DNA from: Pelomonas sp. Root1217
GTDB lineage: Bacteria; Pseudomonadota; Gammaproteobacteria; Burkholderiales; Burkholderiaceae_C
DNA: 64,000 bases
Direction of reading: 5' to 3'
Assembly: GCF_001425705.1 (NCBI RefSeq)
Contig: NZ_LMDC01000001.1
Location: 496,001 to 560,000 of the forward strand
This document shows positions 35,301 to 45,457 of this stretch, piece after piece. The notes beneath the pieces were generated by a model that saw only the letters and a program-made list of their open reading frames with translations, searched no databases and was not told the origin of the DNA. A program made the position numbers and the translations under genes. The stretch's first letter is position 1. Each line of letters starts with the position of its first letter.

Positions 35301-37277
35301 GGCAGCGGCAGCCTGCACCAGCAGGGCGCCGGCATTCTGCGGCTGAGCGGCAACCAGAGCTACACCGGCGCCACCAACGTCGAGGCCGGCTGGTTGGTGC
35401 AGGAGGGCGCATCGCGTTCAAGCGCCTTCAACCTCAGCGGCAGTACGGTGCTGGAGTTGCAGGTGAATCAGGGCACGCGCGACGGCGCAGTGGACGTGAA
35501 ATTCGCCGGCAGCGCCGCCACGCTGAGAAAGACCGGCGCCGGCATGGCGGTTTGGACCGGGTCCAAAGCCGTGTTCGCGCTGGACGAGTTCAGCACCATC
35601 GACGTGCAGGGCGGCACCCTGGTCGGGGGGTCCTATGGCAACGAGGACTGGAGCGCCAACAAGAGCCGGCTGAATGTGGCTGCTGGCGCTACTTTTGAAG
35701 GTGTGGAAGCCAATGTCCGCGTGGACTCCCTCAGCGGCGCGGGCACCATCAAATCCGGTTTCAACGGCGCGGGCTACAGCGCGTTCACGATGGGCGTGGC
35801 CAATGGCTCGGACGTTTTCTCCGGCGTGCTGGGGGGCTCCGGCAACTTCGTCAAGGAAGGAACGGGCTTCCAGGGGCTGACCGGCGCCAACACCTTCACC
35901 GGCCGCCTGACCATCAACGGCGGCATGGTGCAGATCGGCAACGGCGGCATCACCGGCTCTCTGGCCACCGCGCTGGTCACCAACAACGGCACGCTGAGCT
36001 TCGCCCGCAGCGACAACATCAGCTTCGCTGGCGCGATCGACGGCACGGGCGTTCTAGTCAAGCAGAGCGCGGGTGTGCTGACGCTGGGCGCGGCCAACAC
36101 CTACACCGGCCAGACCCAGGTACAAAGCGGCGTGCTGCTGCTGCAAAACAGCACCCGCTCCGCTGAGTTCTTCATCACATCACCGACCGCCACGGTGGAG
36201 CTCAATGTGGCCACCGGCACCCGCGCCAATGCCGCCGACACGCTGTTCTCTGGCAAGGGCACCCTGCGCAAGACCGGCGCCGGCGTGGCGACCTGGCAGC
36301 AGGGCAAGGCGACTTTTGCAATGGGCAGCGGCAGCCTGATCGACGTGCAGGCCGGCACTCTGGTCGGCGGCTCCCACGCCAATGAGGACTGGACCCGCAA
36401 CCAGAGCCGACTGAACGTGGCCGCCAATGCCGTCTTCGATGGCGACGAGGCCAATGTCCGCGTCGATGCGCTCAGCGGCGCCGGCCGCATCAAGTCTGGC
36501 TACAACGGCTCGGGCTACAGCGCTTTCACGATGGGCGTGGCCAATGGTTCCGGCAATTTCTCCGGCGTGCTGGCGAACAGCGAATCCACCGGCAACTTCG
36601 TCAAGACGGGCACGGGCACGCAGACGCTCAGCGGCATCAACACCAACACCGGCACGACGCGGGTGCAGGCCGGCCAACTGACGCTCAACGGCTCGTCGCT
36701 GAGCAGCGCCTTCAGCGTCGACGCGGGCGCCTCGCTGGGCGGCAGCGGTGCACTGGGCAGCCTGGTGCTGGCCGGCAAGCTCGCGCCCGGCAACTCGCCG
36801 GGCCAGTTGAGCGTGGCGGGCAACGCGACGTTTGCCGAGGGCGCCAGCTATCTGTGGGAGATCGCCAATGCCAGCGCCGCCGCCGGGCTGGGGTACGACC
36901 TGCTGAGCGTCGGCGGCACGCTGAGCCTGGACGCCAGCGCGGCCAACCCGTTCACCGTCACGTTGAAGTCGCTGCTGGCGAACGGCGGCGCGGGGCTGCT
37001 GGCCGGTTTCGACGCCCGGCAGGATCACAGCTACACCCTGGCCTACGCGAGCGGCGGCATCCTGGGCTTCTCGGCCAAAGAGTTCAGCATCGACGGCAGC
37101 GGTTTCGCCAATTCGCTGATGGGCGGCCACTGGTCGGTGGCGGCCACCGGCAATGCGCTGAACCTGAACTTCACCGCCGCCGTGCCCGAGCCCGAGAGCT
37201 ACGCGATGTTGCTGGCGGGCCTGCTGGTGGTGGGGCGGGTGGCCAGGCGTCGGCTGGGCGGAGTGGCTCGACCCTGA
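32394..37277 (+). CDS. Giant surface protein with beta-helix (autotransporter-associated) repeats and PEP-CTERM anchor
   Basis: 1627 residues. A signal peptide ends near residue 42. Residues ~45-450 have no recognised fold and contain two Cys-containing loops. From ~460 the sequence is Gly/Ser/Asn-rich with repeats such as GxGTLxKTGAGxxxxxGxNTYTGxT, typical of passenger domains of autotransporters. Three ~250-residue repeats start near 816, 1070 and 1317. There is no C-terminal beta-barrel. Instead the end is VPEPESYAMLLAGLLVV followed by an Arg-rich tail, a PEP-CTERM sorting signal for exosortase. GGGAGAG precedes the ATG. Frame openness upstream to 31803 is a GC artefact. Likely adhesin or matrix protein. 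Confidence 0.85.
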   Translation: MKTRQPGKTQPARHPHTVRVMPALSRLSLLIGLGLMPGLAAQGTTLSDQVSFSATGQSLWGNAGGTATASYALQTSWGTYAGVAAQELFNFGGFTNVYDPIFNTYLGRYGVAASMQSSGRIGLEFSASARGGSMDFSQSFNPVLTLPDSFTKGQNFIVKARDTLKAAATLTPYLPSVQASVSGLFNFDAKVAVQGCFVDCTSTSFEFGVNPGKFSLLNFDSAASAMLTVLGKPVAVPALGQDFLIGSTNTFMLDTVKAGNCSALTGGALHCGNEVLRGGWELGAMLPPLYGVANPLRFRGSEKGFSLETNFLSVNAGPSMGMNFDFAPTAPVFVKLVFDQPVQEVITGAGGAESFIDHLDGKVSFALGSDIKLRFAGTPGKLVGRNYFLGDASIQTSLSADLDQDLRGHYGCGFEVKAVGLSLGDTGLNNCLYESNSNISRDTLKVYSGSTTLSGVRTSLTLEGNPTRIDDLVVTGTTAYRGGSMLSNRGRGVLATFAAGSRTEISDAGSRIDNGDHARALFDRSSSVLVMAGGRIDNNGGAQIEIERDAVVNVLAGATLSNEKASPGYGDSLISNRGTLSVAGKLSNHGVIDNQGSLSLGSGFVMDSAGGTLNNGNTLELHGNLVLGAAEAGSFNLLAGSRLNVYGSLGIAAGYTQINSGFLWLAPGTGTLNIQGTLQIGQGGSDGQLNGDSTLGPGGKLVFNLAGNQEHLNRISGEGSVWKTGPGTVNLSAAGLYTGSTIIDGGTLRLSSTTLSRQFDIGTSGVLELNLNSGTRAFTSDTRFTGSGVLSIVGGGQAIWQGSAASFAMGAGGLIDVQLGTLVGGSFGNDDWTANQSQLRVGTYATFRGVEANVRVDALSGEGLIQSGYQGAGYRSFTFGVANGSGSFEGVLADTDTAQGQIGNFTKVGSGTQTLLGNNSFTGTLSIEAGTVRVGEGGVRGSLATRSIVNNGALVFARSGDIGYQGVISGSGSLHQQGAGILRLSGNQSYTGATNVEAGWLVQEGASRSSAFNLSGSTVLELQVNQGTRDGAVDVKFAGSAATLRKTGAGMAVWTGSKAVFALDEFSTIDVQGGTLVGGSYGNEDWSANKSRLNVAAGATFEGVEANVRVDSLSGAGTIKSGFNGAGYSAFTMGVANGSDVFSGVLGGSGNFVKEGTGFQGLTGANTFTGRLTINGGMVQIGNGGITGSLATALVTNNGTLSFARSDNISFAGAIDGTGVLVKQSAGVLTLGAANTYTGQTQVQSGVLLLQNSTRSAEFFITSPTATVELNVATGTRANAADTLFSGKGTLRKTGAGVATWQQGKATFAMGSGSLIDVQAGTLVGGSHANEDWTRNQSRLNVAANAVFDGDEANVRVDALSGAGRIKSGYNGSGYSAFTMGVANGSGNFSGVLANSESTGNFVKTGTGTQTLSGINTNTGTTRVQAGQLTLNGSSLSSAFSVDAGASLGGSGALGSLVLAGKLAPGNSPGQLSVAGNATFAEGASYLWEIANASAAAGLGYDLLSVGGTLSLDASAANPFTVTLKSLLANGGAGLLAGFDARQDHSYTLAYASGGILGFSAKEFSIDGSGFANSLMGGHWSVAATGNALNLNFTAAVPEPESYAMLLAGLLVVGRVARRRLGGVARP
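34839..36570 (+). repeat. Three tandem ~750-bp coding repeats in the surface protein
   Basis: The block beginning I-D-V-Q-x-GTLVGGS, followed by W-x-x-N-x-S-x-L-x-V and EANVRVDxLSG, recurs with starts at about 34839, 35601 and 36342 (762 and 741 bp apart). The core of each copy ends near FTMGVANGS. Copies 2 and 3 are closest. The repeats favour recombination and copy-number change. Confidence 0.85.
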
Positions 37278-37295
37278 GATCGGCCATGGCCGGGT

Positions 37296-38438
37296 TCAAG
37301 GCACTGACTTGAACGGTTGGTGCTCGCCCAGCTCGTCGATATAGCCCGCCATCGCTTCGCCCTCGCGTGCCAGGAAGTCATTGACGGCATCGGCAAAGGA
37401 GGGGTGGGCCAGCCAGTGGCTGGACGCCGTGGGCGTGGGCAACAGCCCGCGCGCCATCTTGTGCTCACCCTGCGCGCCGCCCTCGAAGCGCTGGTAGCCA
37501 TTGGCGATGCACCAGGCCAACGGCTGGTAGTAGCAGGCGTCGAAGTGCAGGTTGGGGATGTGCTCGGTTGCGCCCCAGTAGCGGCCGAAGGCGGCGTGGC
37601 GCTCGGGGTCGAGCGCGATCAGGGATGTCGCGACGCGTTCGCCGGCCCGGCGGGCCGTGAACATCAGCCAGTGCTCGGGCATGTCGCTGGCCATGCGGGC
37701 AAAGAAGTCGCGGCTCAGATAGGGCTTGCTGTGATGTTCGCGGTAGGTCTGCTGGTAGCAGCGGTAGAAGAAGTCCCAGTCCTCGACGCTGATGGCGGTG
37801 CCGACGTTTGCCTCGAACACGACCCCCGCCTCGCGCACGCGGCGCTGCTCCTGCTGGATCTTCTTGCGCTTGTCGCGCTGCAGCCGGGCCAGGAAGGCGG
37901 CGAAGTCGGCGTCTCCCTCGGCCGTCCAGTGGAACTGCACGCCGGCCCGCGCCGAGCAGCCGGCCGCCGCCAGCGCCGCTTGGTCGGCCGGGTCACCGAA
38001 AAGCACGTGCAGCGACGAGGCCTGCGCCTCTTCCGCCAGGCCGCGCAGCCCCTGCGCGAGCAGCAGGCGGGCATCGGCGTCCACGGCCAGCAGCCGGCTG
38101 CCCGGCACCGGGGTGAAGGGCACGGCGACGAGCAGCTTGGGGTAATAGCTCAGGCCATGGCGGTGGTAGGCGTCGGCCCAGGCCCAGTCGAACACGTACT
38201 CGCCGTAGGAATGCGACTTCAGCCACGCCGGGCAGGCGGCCAGCAACCGCTCGCCGTCCCAGACGCTCAGGAACATCGCTTGCCAGCCCGTTGCGGCCAC
38301 GGCCGAGCCCGAGTCATGCAGGGCCTGCAGGTACTCGTGGCGCATGAAGGGCGTGGGTTGGGGACTGTCGTCGAGCAGGCGGTTCCAGGCTTCGGGCGCC
38401 AGGGCGGCGGGAGAGTCGTGCACGCGGAGGGTCGGCAT
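37296..38438 (-). CDS. FemAB/GNAT-like N-acyltransferase family (COG3146-type)
   Basis: 380 residues, full length for the peptidoglycan-related acyltransferase family of unknown substrate. Characteristic segments are PFMRHEYLQALHDSGSA, YPKLLVAVPFTPVPG, a basic RDKRKKIQQEQRRV helix, FYRCYQQTYREHHSKPYLSRDFF and QGEHKMARGLLPTPTASSHW. It faces the surface-protein gene, with 18 bp between stops. No signal peptide; cytoplasmic. Confidence 0.8.
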   Translation of the reverse strand: MPTLRVHDSPAALAPEAWNRLLDDSPQPTPFMRHEYLQALHDSGSAVAATGWQAMFLSVWDGERLLAACPAWLKSHSYGEYVFDWAWADAYHRHGLSYYPKLLVAVPFTPVPGSRLLAVDADARLLLAQGLRGLAEEAQASSLHVLFGDPADQAALAAAGCSARAGVQFHWTAEGDADFAAFLARLQRDKRKKIQQEQRRVREAGVVFEANVGTAISVEDWDFFYRCYQQTYREHHSKPYLSRDFFARMASDMPEHWLMFTARRAGERVATSLIALDPERHAAFGRYWGATEHIPNLHFDACYYQPLAWCIANGYQRFEGGAQGEHKMARGLLPTPTASSHWLAHPSFADAVNDFLAREGEAMAGYIDELGEHQPFKSVP

Positions 38439-38474
38439 GGAGGTCTATTGGAAACCACCTCTGGAACGCAGGGC

Positions 38475-38480
38475 TAGACT
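38475..38480 (+). promoter_or_regulatory. Candidate -10 for a near-leaderless nadE transcript
   Basis: TAGACT in GGGCTAGACTGGGG is only 9 bp before the first ATG of nadE, so a start site 6-8 bp downstream would give a leaderless or very short leader. A good -35 is not seen. Confidence 0.3.
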
Positions 38481-38489
38481 GGGGTTTTG

Positions 38490-41476
<2,987 letters not shown>

Positions 41477-41540
41477 GGGGCACTCCTTGATGGAGGCGCC
41501 ATGCTGCAGCCGATGCGGCCAGTGGGTCTTGAACGAAATT

Positions 41541-42326
41541 TCAGCGGCAGCGAGCCAGCGCCCCAGGTGTCAGGCCGAAGTTGCGCACAAAGCAGCGTGT
41601 CATGTGGCTCTGGTCCGCGAACCCGCTGGCCGCGGCGGCCTCTGCCAGTGACAGGCCCTCTCGCACGAGCCGGCGGGCGCGTTGTACGCGGCGCTGCAGC
41701 AGGTACGCGTGGGGCGGCAGGCCGGTCAGGCGCGTGAAGGCGCGCAGGAACTGGTAGCGGCTCATCGCCGCGTCGGCGGCCAGGCCTGATAGCGTCAGCT
41801 CGGCGGCGGGATCGTCGTCAATGCGCTCGCGGGCGGCGGTGACGCCGGCGCCTATGGCGGGGCGCTCTACCGACGACGGCTTGAGAAGCCGGGCGGCCAG
41901 CGTCAGCAGTTCGGCGTCGGAGTGCAGTGCGTCGTCCGTCGTCACGGCGTCGAACAGCGCGCGAAAACGCACCGTCAGCAGGGCATCGCGAATGACGGGT
42001 GCCTTGAACTCAAACGATGAGCCCGGCCCGATGTCCGCTGCCGCATCCAGCAGCCGGGCCGGATCGATGTACAGCATGCGCCAGCGTCGTCCGCTCGCAT
42101 CAAAGGGCGTGCCGTCGTGCACCTCGCCGGGGTTGACCGTGATCAGGTCGCCTGCACCAGCCTCGACGACACCGCGACCGCTGGCCGATTTCTGTGCGCC
42201 ACGCTCGATGAGGCCGATGCCGAACTCGTCATGCGTGTGGCGGCCGAAGGCCAGCGCCGAGTCGGCCACGACCACCTCGACGCCGTCGACGTGGCTGGGG
42301 ATCAGCTTGAATCCGCGGGCCTGCAT
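41541..42326 (-). CDS. AraC family transcriptional regulator
   Basis: 261 residues. The N-terminal cupin-type sensor domain (~1-140) contains HTHDEFGIGLIERG and NPGEVHDG. The C-terminal AraC helix-turn-helix pair is at ~165-258 (LAADAAMSRYQFLRAFTRLTG and LAEAAAASGFADQSHMTRCFVRNFGLTPG). It lies 64 bp upstream of the LysE exporter gene on the same strand and probably controls it. Confidence 0.9.
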   Translation of the reverse strand: MQARGFKLIPSHVDGVEVVVADSALAFGRHTHDEFGIGLIERGAQKSASGRGVVEAGAGDLITVNPGEVHDGTPFDASGRRWRMLYIDPARLLDAAADIGPGSSFEFKAPVIRDALLTVRFRALFDAVTTDDALHSDAELLTLAARLLKPSSVERPAIGAGVTAARERIDDDPAAELTLSGLAADAAMSRYQFLRAFTRLTGLPPHAYLLQRRVQRARRLVREGLSLAEAAAASGFADQSHMTRCFVRNFGLTPGALARCR

Positions 42327-42344
42327 GGCCCGACTGTGTCATGG

Positions 42345-42722
42345 TTAGCGCAGGTGCTGCCAGACGGCAGCGGCCCAGATGCCGCCAGCCAGCACCAGCG
42401 CCATCAGCACGGCAGCGCTGGCAATGTCCTTGGCGCGCTTGGACAGTTCATGCCGCTCGAAGGACACACGGTCAACAACCGCTTCAATGGCGGAGTTCAA
42501 CAACTCGACGATGAGCAGCAGCAGCAGCGAGCCCAGCAGCAACGCGGCCTGCTCCCAGGTCCGGGCCAGCCAGAAGGCCAGTGGTGCGGCAACGATGCAC
42601 AGCCAGGTCTCCTGGCGGAAGGCGCTCTCGCCGGTGTAGGCGGCCTTGAGCCCAGCCCATGAGTAACCGGCGGCGTGGATGATGCGGTCCAGGCCAGTCC
42701 GGCCCTTGTGCGGGTTGGTCAT
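42345..42722 (-). CDS. dgkA: Diacylglycerol kinase
   Basis: 125 residues with three membrane helices. The family signature E-x-x-N-T/S-A-I-E appears as ELLNSAIEAVVDRV, followed by KRAKDIASAAVL. It phosphorylates diacylglycerol released during membrane-derived glycan synthesis. It is isolated by short gaps from the AraC gene and the RDD operon. Confidence 0.95.
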   Translation of the reverse strand: MTNPHKGRTGLDRIIHAAGYSWAGLKAAYTGESAFRQETWLCIVAAPLAFWLARTWEQAALLLGSLLLLLIVELLNSAIEAVVDRVSFERHELSKRAKDIASAAVLMALVLAGGIWAAAVWQHLR

Positions 42723-42795
42723 GGGGCACCCTTAGGCCTGCGGCCTTGTCCCGCCAGGCGGGAGCGAGCTTGCTTGGGACGGCCCGGCGCTGCGC

Positions 42796-43308
42796 TCATG
42801 AACGCGCGGGAAGTTGGGTGATGACGCGCGAACCGCAGATGGCGTCGTGCAGGAATTGTCGCTGCGGGTGCAGGCGCGCGATCAGCAGATAGCCGGCGAT
42901 GCCGGCCAGCAGGCTGCCGATGATGGCGCCGCCGCCATGAAGGCCCAGTGCCCAGACGCTGATCAGCGCCGGCAGGAACCACAGCCAGCTCAAGAGATAG
43001 CGCAGCAGCGCCCGGACCCAGCCCAGCGGCTGGCCCGCTGTGTCGGTGACGCGCAGATGCCAGGTCTTCATCGCCAGCGTCTGGCCTGAGCGGGTCCAGA
43101 AGCCGACAAAGTAAAAGCCCAGCACGATGAAAAGGCTAACCCCCAGGCCGGTGCGACCCTGCAGCGCATGCTGCTGGCGAGTCAGCACTGAATAGAGGAA
43201 ACCGGCGAAGAAGACCACGCCGAACAGCAGCACACCTTCGTAGAGAAAGGCCGCGAAACGTCGCGCCACGCCCGCAGGCTTGGGGCCAGTCTGCACCGGC
43301 GCCGTCAT
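42796..43308 (-). CDS. RDD family membrane protein
   Basis: 170 residues with four hydrophobic segments. The RDD domain begins with GVARRFAAFLYEGVLLFGV (Arg and Asp-region changed to YE) and contains TLAMKTWHLRVTDTAGQPLGW, then HDAICGSRVI near the end. Function of RDD proteins varies (some are Na+/H+ antiporter-like). The start at 43308 overlaps the DUF3106 stop by 4 bp. Last gene of the sigma factor operon. Confidence 0.85.
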   Translation of the reverse strand: MTAPVQTGPKPAGVARRFAAFLYEGVLLFGVVFFAGFLYSVLTRQQHALQGRTGLGVSLFIVLGFYFVGFWTRSGQTLAMKTWHLRVTDTAGQPLGWVRALLRYLLSWLWFLPALISVWALGLHGGGAIIGSLLAGIAGYLLIARLHPQRQFLHDAICGSRVITQLPARS

Positions 43309-44141
43309 GGGCGCGGGGAGGACGCAGGCGACGCCGGCTTTAGCGGCAACAGTGTGCGCGGGTCCAGCAACTTGAGGTCGACCGCCTTTGAAGGCGCGAT
43401 CGCCTGACCTCTGAGCCGGGCGAGGTCTCGCGTGATGAGCACGGTTGTCGCGCCGGGTTTGGCCTGAACCAGCGTGCTGGTCACCAGCGTCGGGGATGTC
43501 AGCCTGGGTGGCGGGGGGGCGGCGCTGAACTTGGGCTTCGTCGGCGACGGCGCCGCCGCTCGTGCAGGCGCTTCGGCCAGCGCCTGGCGTCGAGCCATGG
43601 CCTTTTCGGCCAGCGCCTTGCGCTCGTCGGCGGGAAGGGCCTGGTAGGCCTCCCAACGGGCCTGGCGCTGTTCAGGCGTCAGTTGCCTGGTAACCTGGAA
43701 GCTGATGCGGGCGTTCAAGCGCTCGGACCCGCTCAGGAACGTCCAGTCGCGGATGCGGTCGTGCACGCGCTTGATCTCCTCCCCCGACATGGTCGCCAGC
43801 GTCGGGGTGGCACTGAGCCACTTGCTGCGCTGCGTGTCGGAAATCTCGGACCACTCGCGTTCCAGCGGCGCCAGCAGTGTCTGCTGCTTGGGCGTCAGGC
43901 CGCTCCAGGTGGCGGGCGGAACGCTGAGCGCCGCCGGCGCCACCGGTTTGGTCGGCGACCTTGGCTTGCCGGTGGGTTTCGCGACCTGCGCGGACGGCGC
44001 CACAGCGCTGGCACCGGATTCCGGCGCAGAGGCGGGGTCTGCCAACTGGGCAAACGCAGAAAACCCCGCTGCGCTGAGCAGCAGGGCGAGTGAGAGGTGG
44101 CAAAGAACGGGCAGCGTCAATGCGACTCGGGTCATGGCCAT
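43305..44141 (-). CDS. DUF3106 domain protein, exported
   Basis: 278 residues from the ATG at 44141 (44159 and 44135 are alternatives). A signal peptide ends near FAQ. The DUF3106 core at ~75-165 is a charged helical segment with repeated WxxL-type helices (LTPKQQTLLAPLEREWSEIS, LSGSERLNARISF, TPEQRQARWEAYQALP). A Pro/Ala-rich C-terminus follows. It is probably periplasmic and could act like heavy-metal or envelope sensor proteins with similar helical repeats (weak analogy). Function unknown. Confidence 0.8.
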   Translation of the reverse strand: MAMTRVALTLPVLCHLSLALLLSAAGFSAFAQLADPASAPESGASAVAPSAQVAKPTGKPRSPTKPVAPAALSVPPATWSGLTPKQQTLLAPLEREWSEISDTQRSKWLSATPTLATMSGEEIKRVHDRIRDWTFLSGSERLNARISFQVTRQLTPEQRQARWEAYQALPADERKALAEKAMARRQALAEAPARAAAPSPTKPKFSAAPPPPRLTSPTLVTSTLVQAKPGATTVLITRDLARLRGQAIAPSKAVDLKLLDPRTLLPLKPASPASSPRP

Positions 44142-44145
44142 CCGG

Positions 44146-44661
44146 TCATTCTTCGGCATCTCTCAAGAATTCCGAGAAACCGGGGTCGGTGAATGCCGCA
44201 GGAGGCAGGCTGTCGCTGAGCAGGGCGGTGTCCACTTCGGCAGCCGCAGCGATCTGCCGGTTCTCCTCGCCCAACTGCATCACCAGCAGGCCGGCCGCCA
44301 GCAGCAACATTGGCAATGCAGAGATCAACATTGGCCAAAGGCCACCGCTGCCATTGCGGCCGCCACTGCCACTCAAGGCGCCGAACGGGCCGCCGCCCAG
44401 CGCCAGCGTGGAACCGTTCTGGACCAGGATGGGACTGCTGACGGCTTGGATATTGGGCTTGGCCGCAGCGGCGCGGGCCTGAGTGGCGCGTGCGAGTGCC
44501 TGTTCGCGCGCAAAGCGCAGGCGCTCTGTCACATCGTGGGGCAGGGCGGCGCTTCGCTCGGTCAGGCCGGCAGCGACGCGCAGGCCAAAGCGCCGGGTGC
44601 TGATGTCCAGGCGAGCATCCAGGCCGGCAGGGAGGGTAGAAAAATTCGACGGCGACTTCAT
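44146..44661 (-). CDS. DUF3619 membrane protein, candidate anti-sigma factor
   Basis: 171 residues. A cytosolic N-terminal half (FGLRVAAGLTERSAALPHDVTERLRFAREQALARA) is followed by a Gly-rich linker, one membrane span near 110-130 (LWPMLISALPMLLLAAGLLVM) and an acidic C-terminal tail of ~35 residues. The ATG overlaps the sigma factor stop by 4 bp (ATGA). One-span proteins coupled in this way to ECF sigma genes are often anti-sigma factors; that role is an inference. Confidence 0.82.
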   Translation of the reverse strand: MKSPSNFSTLPAGLDARLDISTRRFGLRVAAGLTERSAALPHDVTERLRFAREQALARATQARAAAAKPNIQAVSSPILVQNGSTLALGGGPFGALSGSGGRNGSGGLWPMLISALPMLLLAAGLLVMQLGEENRQIAAAAEVDTALLSDSLPPAAFTDPGFSEFLRDAEE

Positions 44662-45227
44662 AGCGTGATCCCCTTGGCCTTGAGCGACTTCGCCAGCGAA
44701 TGGACGGCGCGGGAACAGTGAGTCTTGACACTGCCTTCCGAGCAACCCATCACAGACGCGGTCTCTGCAACATCCAGTTCCTCCCAGTAACGCAGCAGGA
44801 AGGCTTCGCGTTGACGCGTCGGCAGCTGTTCGACTTCCGTCTCGATGCGCTGCAAGATCTGCGCCCGGCTGACCTCATCTGCGGCGCTCAAGGCGCCCAT
44901 GGCGCCTTCCTGGGTTTCAAGGATTTCCAGCAGATCGAAATCACCGTCGCCATCGCCGCCGCCCTCGAATTCCGACATATTCGTCATGACGGCCCGACGC
45001 GTCTTCTGGCGACGGAAATAGTCCATCGTCGCGTTCGACAGGATGCGCTGGAACAGCAGCGGCAATTCGGCCGCGGGGCGATCGAAATAGTTCTCGGCCA
45101 GCTTGATCATGGCGTCCTGGACGATGTCCAGGGCGGCATCGTCGTCTCGAACCACGTAGGCCGTGCGCTTGAAGGCGCGGCGGTCCACGGTACGCAGGAA
45201 ATCGTTGAGTTCTTTGTCGGTGGCCAA
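44658..45227 (-). CDS. ECF-type RNA polymerase sigma factor
   Basis: 189 residues. Region 2 is seen in FKRTAYVVRDDDAALDIVQDAMIKLAENY and LFQRILSNATMDYFRRQKTR. Region 4 is LPTRQREAFLLRYWEELDVAETASVMGCSEGSVKTHCSRAVHSL. An acidic Gly/Asp-rich linker (EGGGDGDGDFD) lies between. First of a four-gene operon with DUF3619, DUF3106 and RDD genes. The divergent neighbour is the ilv operon, with a 230-bp gap. Confidence 0.92.
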   Translation of the reverse strand: MATDKELNDFLRTVDRRAFKRTAYVVRDDDAALDIVQDAMIKLAENYFDRPAAELPLLFQRILSNATMDYFRRQKTRRAVMTNMSEFEGGGDGDGDFDLLEILETQEGAMGALSAADEVSRAQILQRIETEVEQLPTRQREAFLLRYWEELDVAETASVMGCSEGSVKTHCSRAVHSLAKSLKAKGITL

Positions 45228-45457
45228 GGCGGGAGGCGGGTCCGGGCGGCAGCTCAGATTATGGCATTCGTCTGATACGAAGGCTCACACGATTTTGCTC
45301 GGCATAATGCTGCTTCGCACAAAGAGTCAATGGTCTCTCAGTGGCCGCCCGACTGGGGCTCCATCTGTTGATCGCGCAGGTTCCAAATCCGCCTCACGAG
45401 GGCGAGAAGAGGGGCACCAATGGTTTTTCGTTAGAGAAATTCACAAAGGTTCTAAAA

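Noticed and set aside
34839-36570. Insertion sequence or duplicated mobile element
   Set aside because: The repeats are in one reading frame, encode beta-helix sequence and have no terminal inverted repeats or transposase.
45228-45457. Leader peptide or attenuator before ilvI
   Set aside because: Short frames in this leader have no run of Val/Leu/Ile codons and no hairpin followed by a U tract was found.
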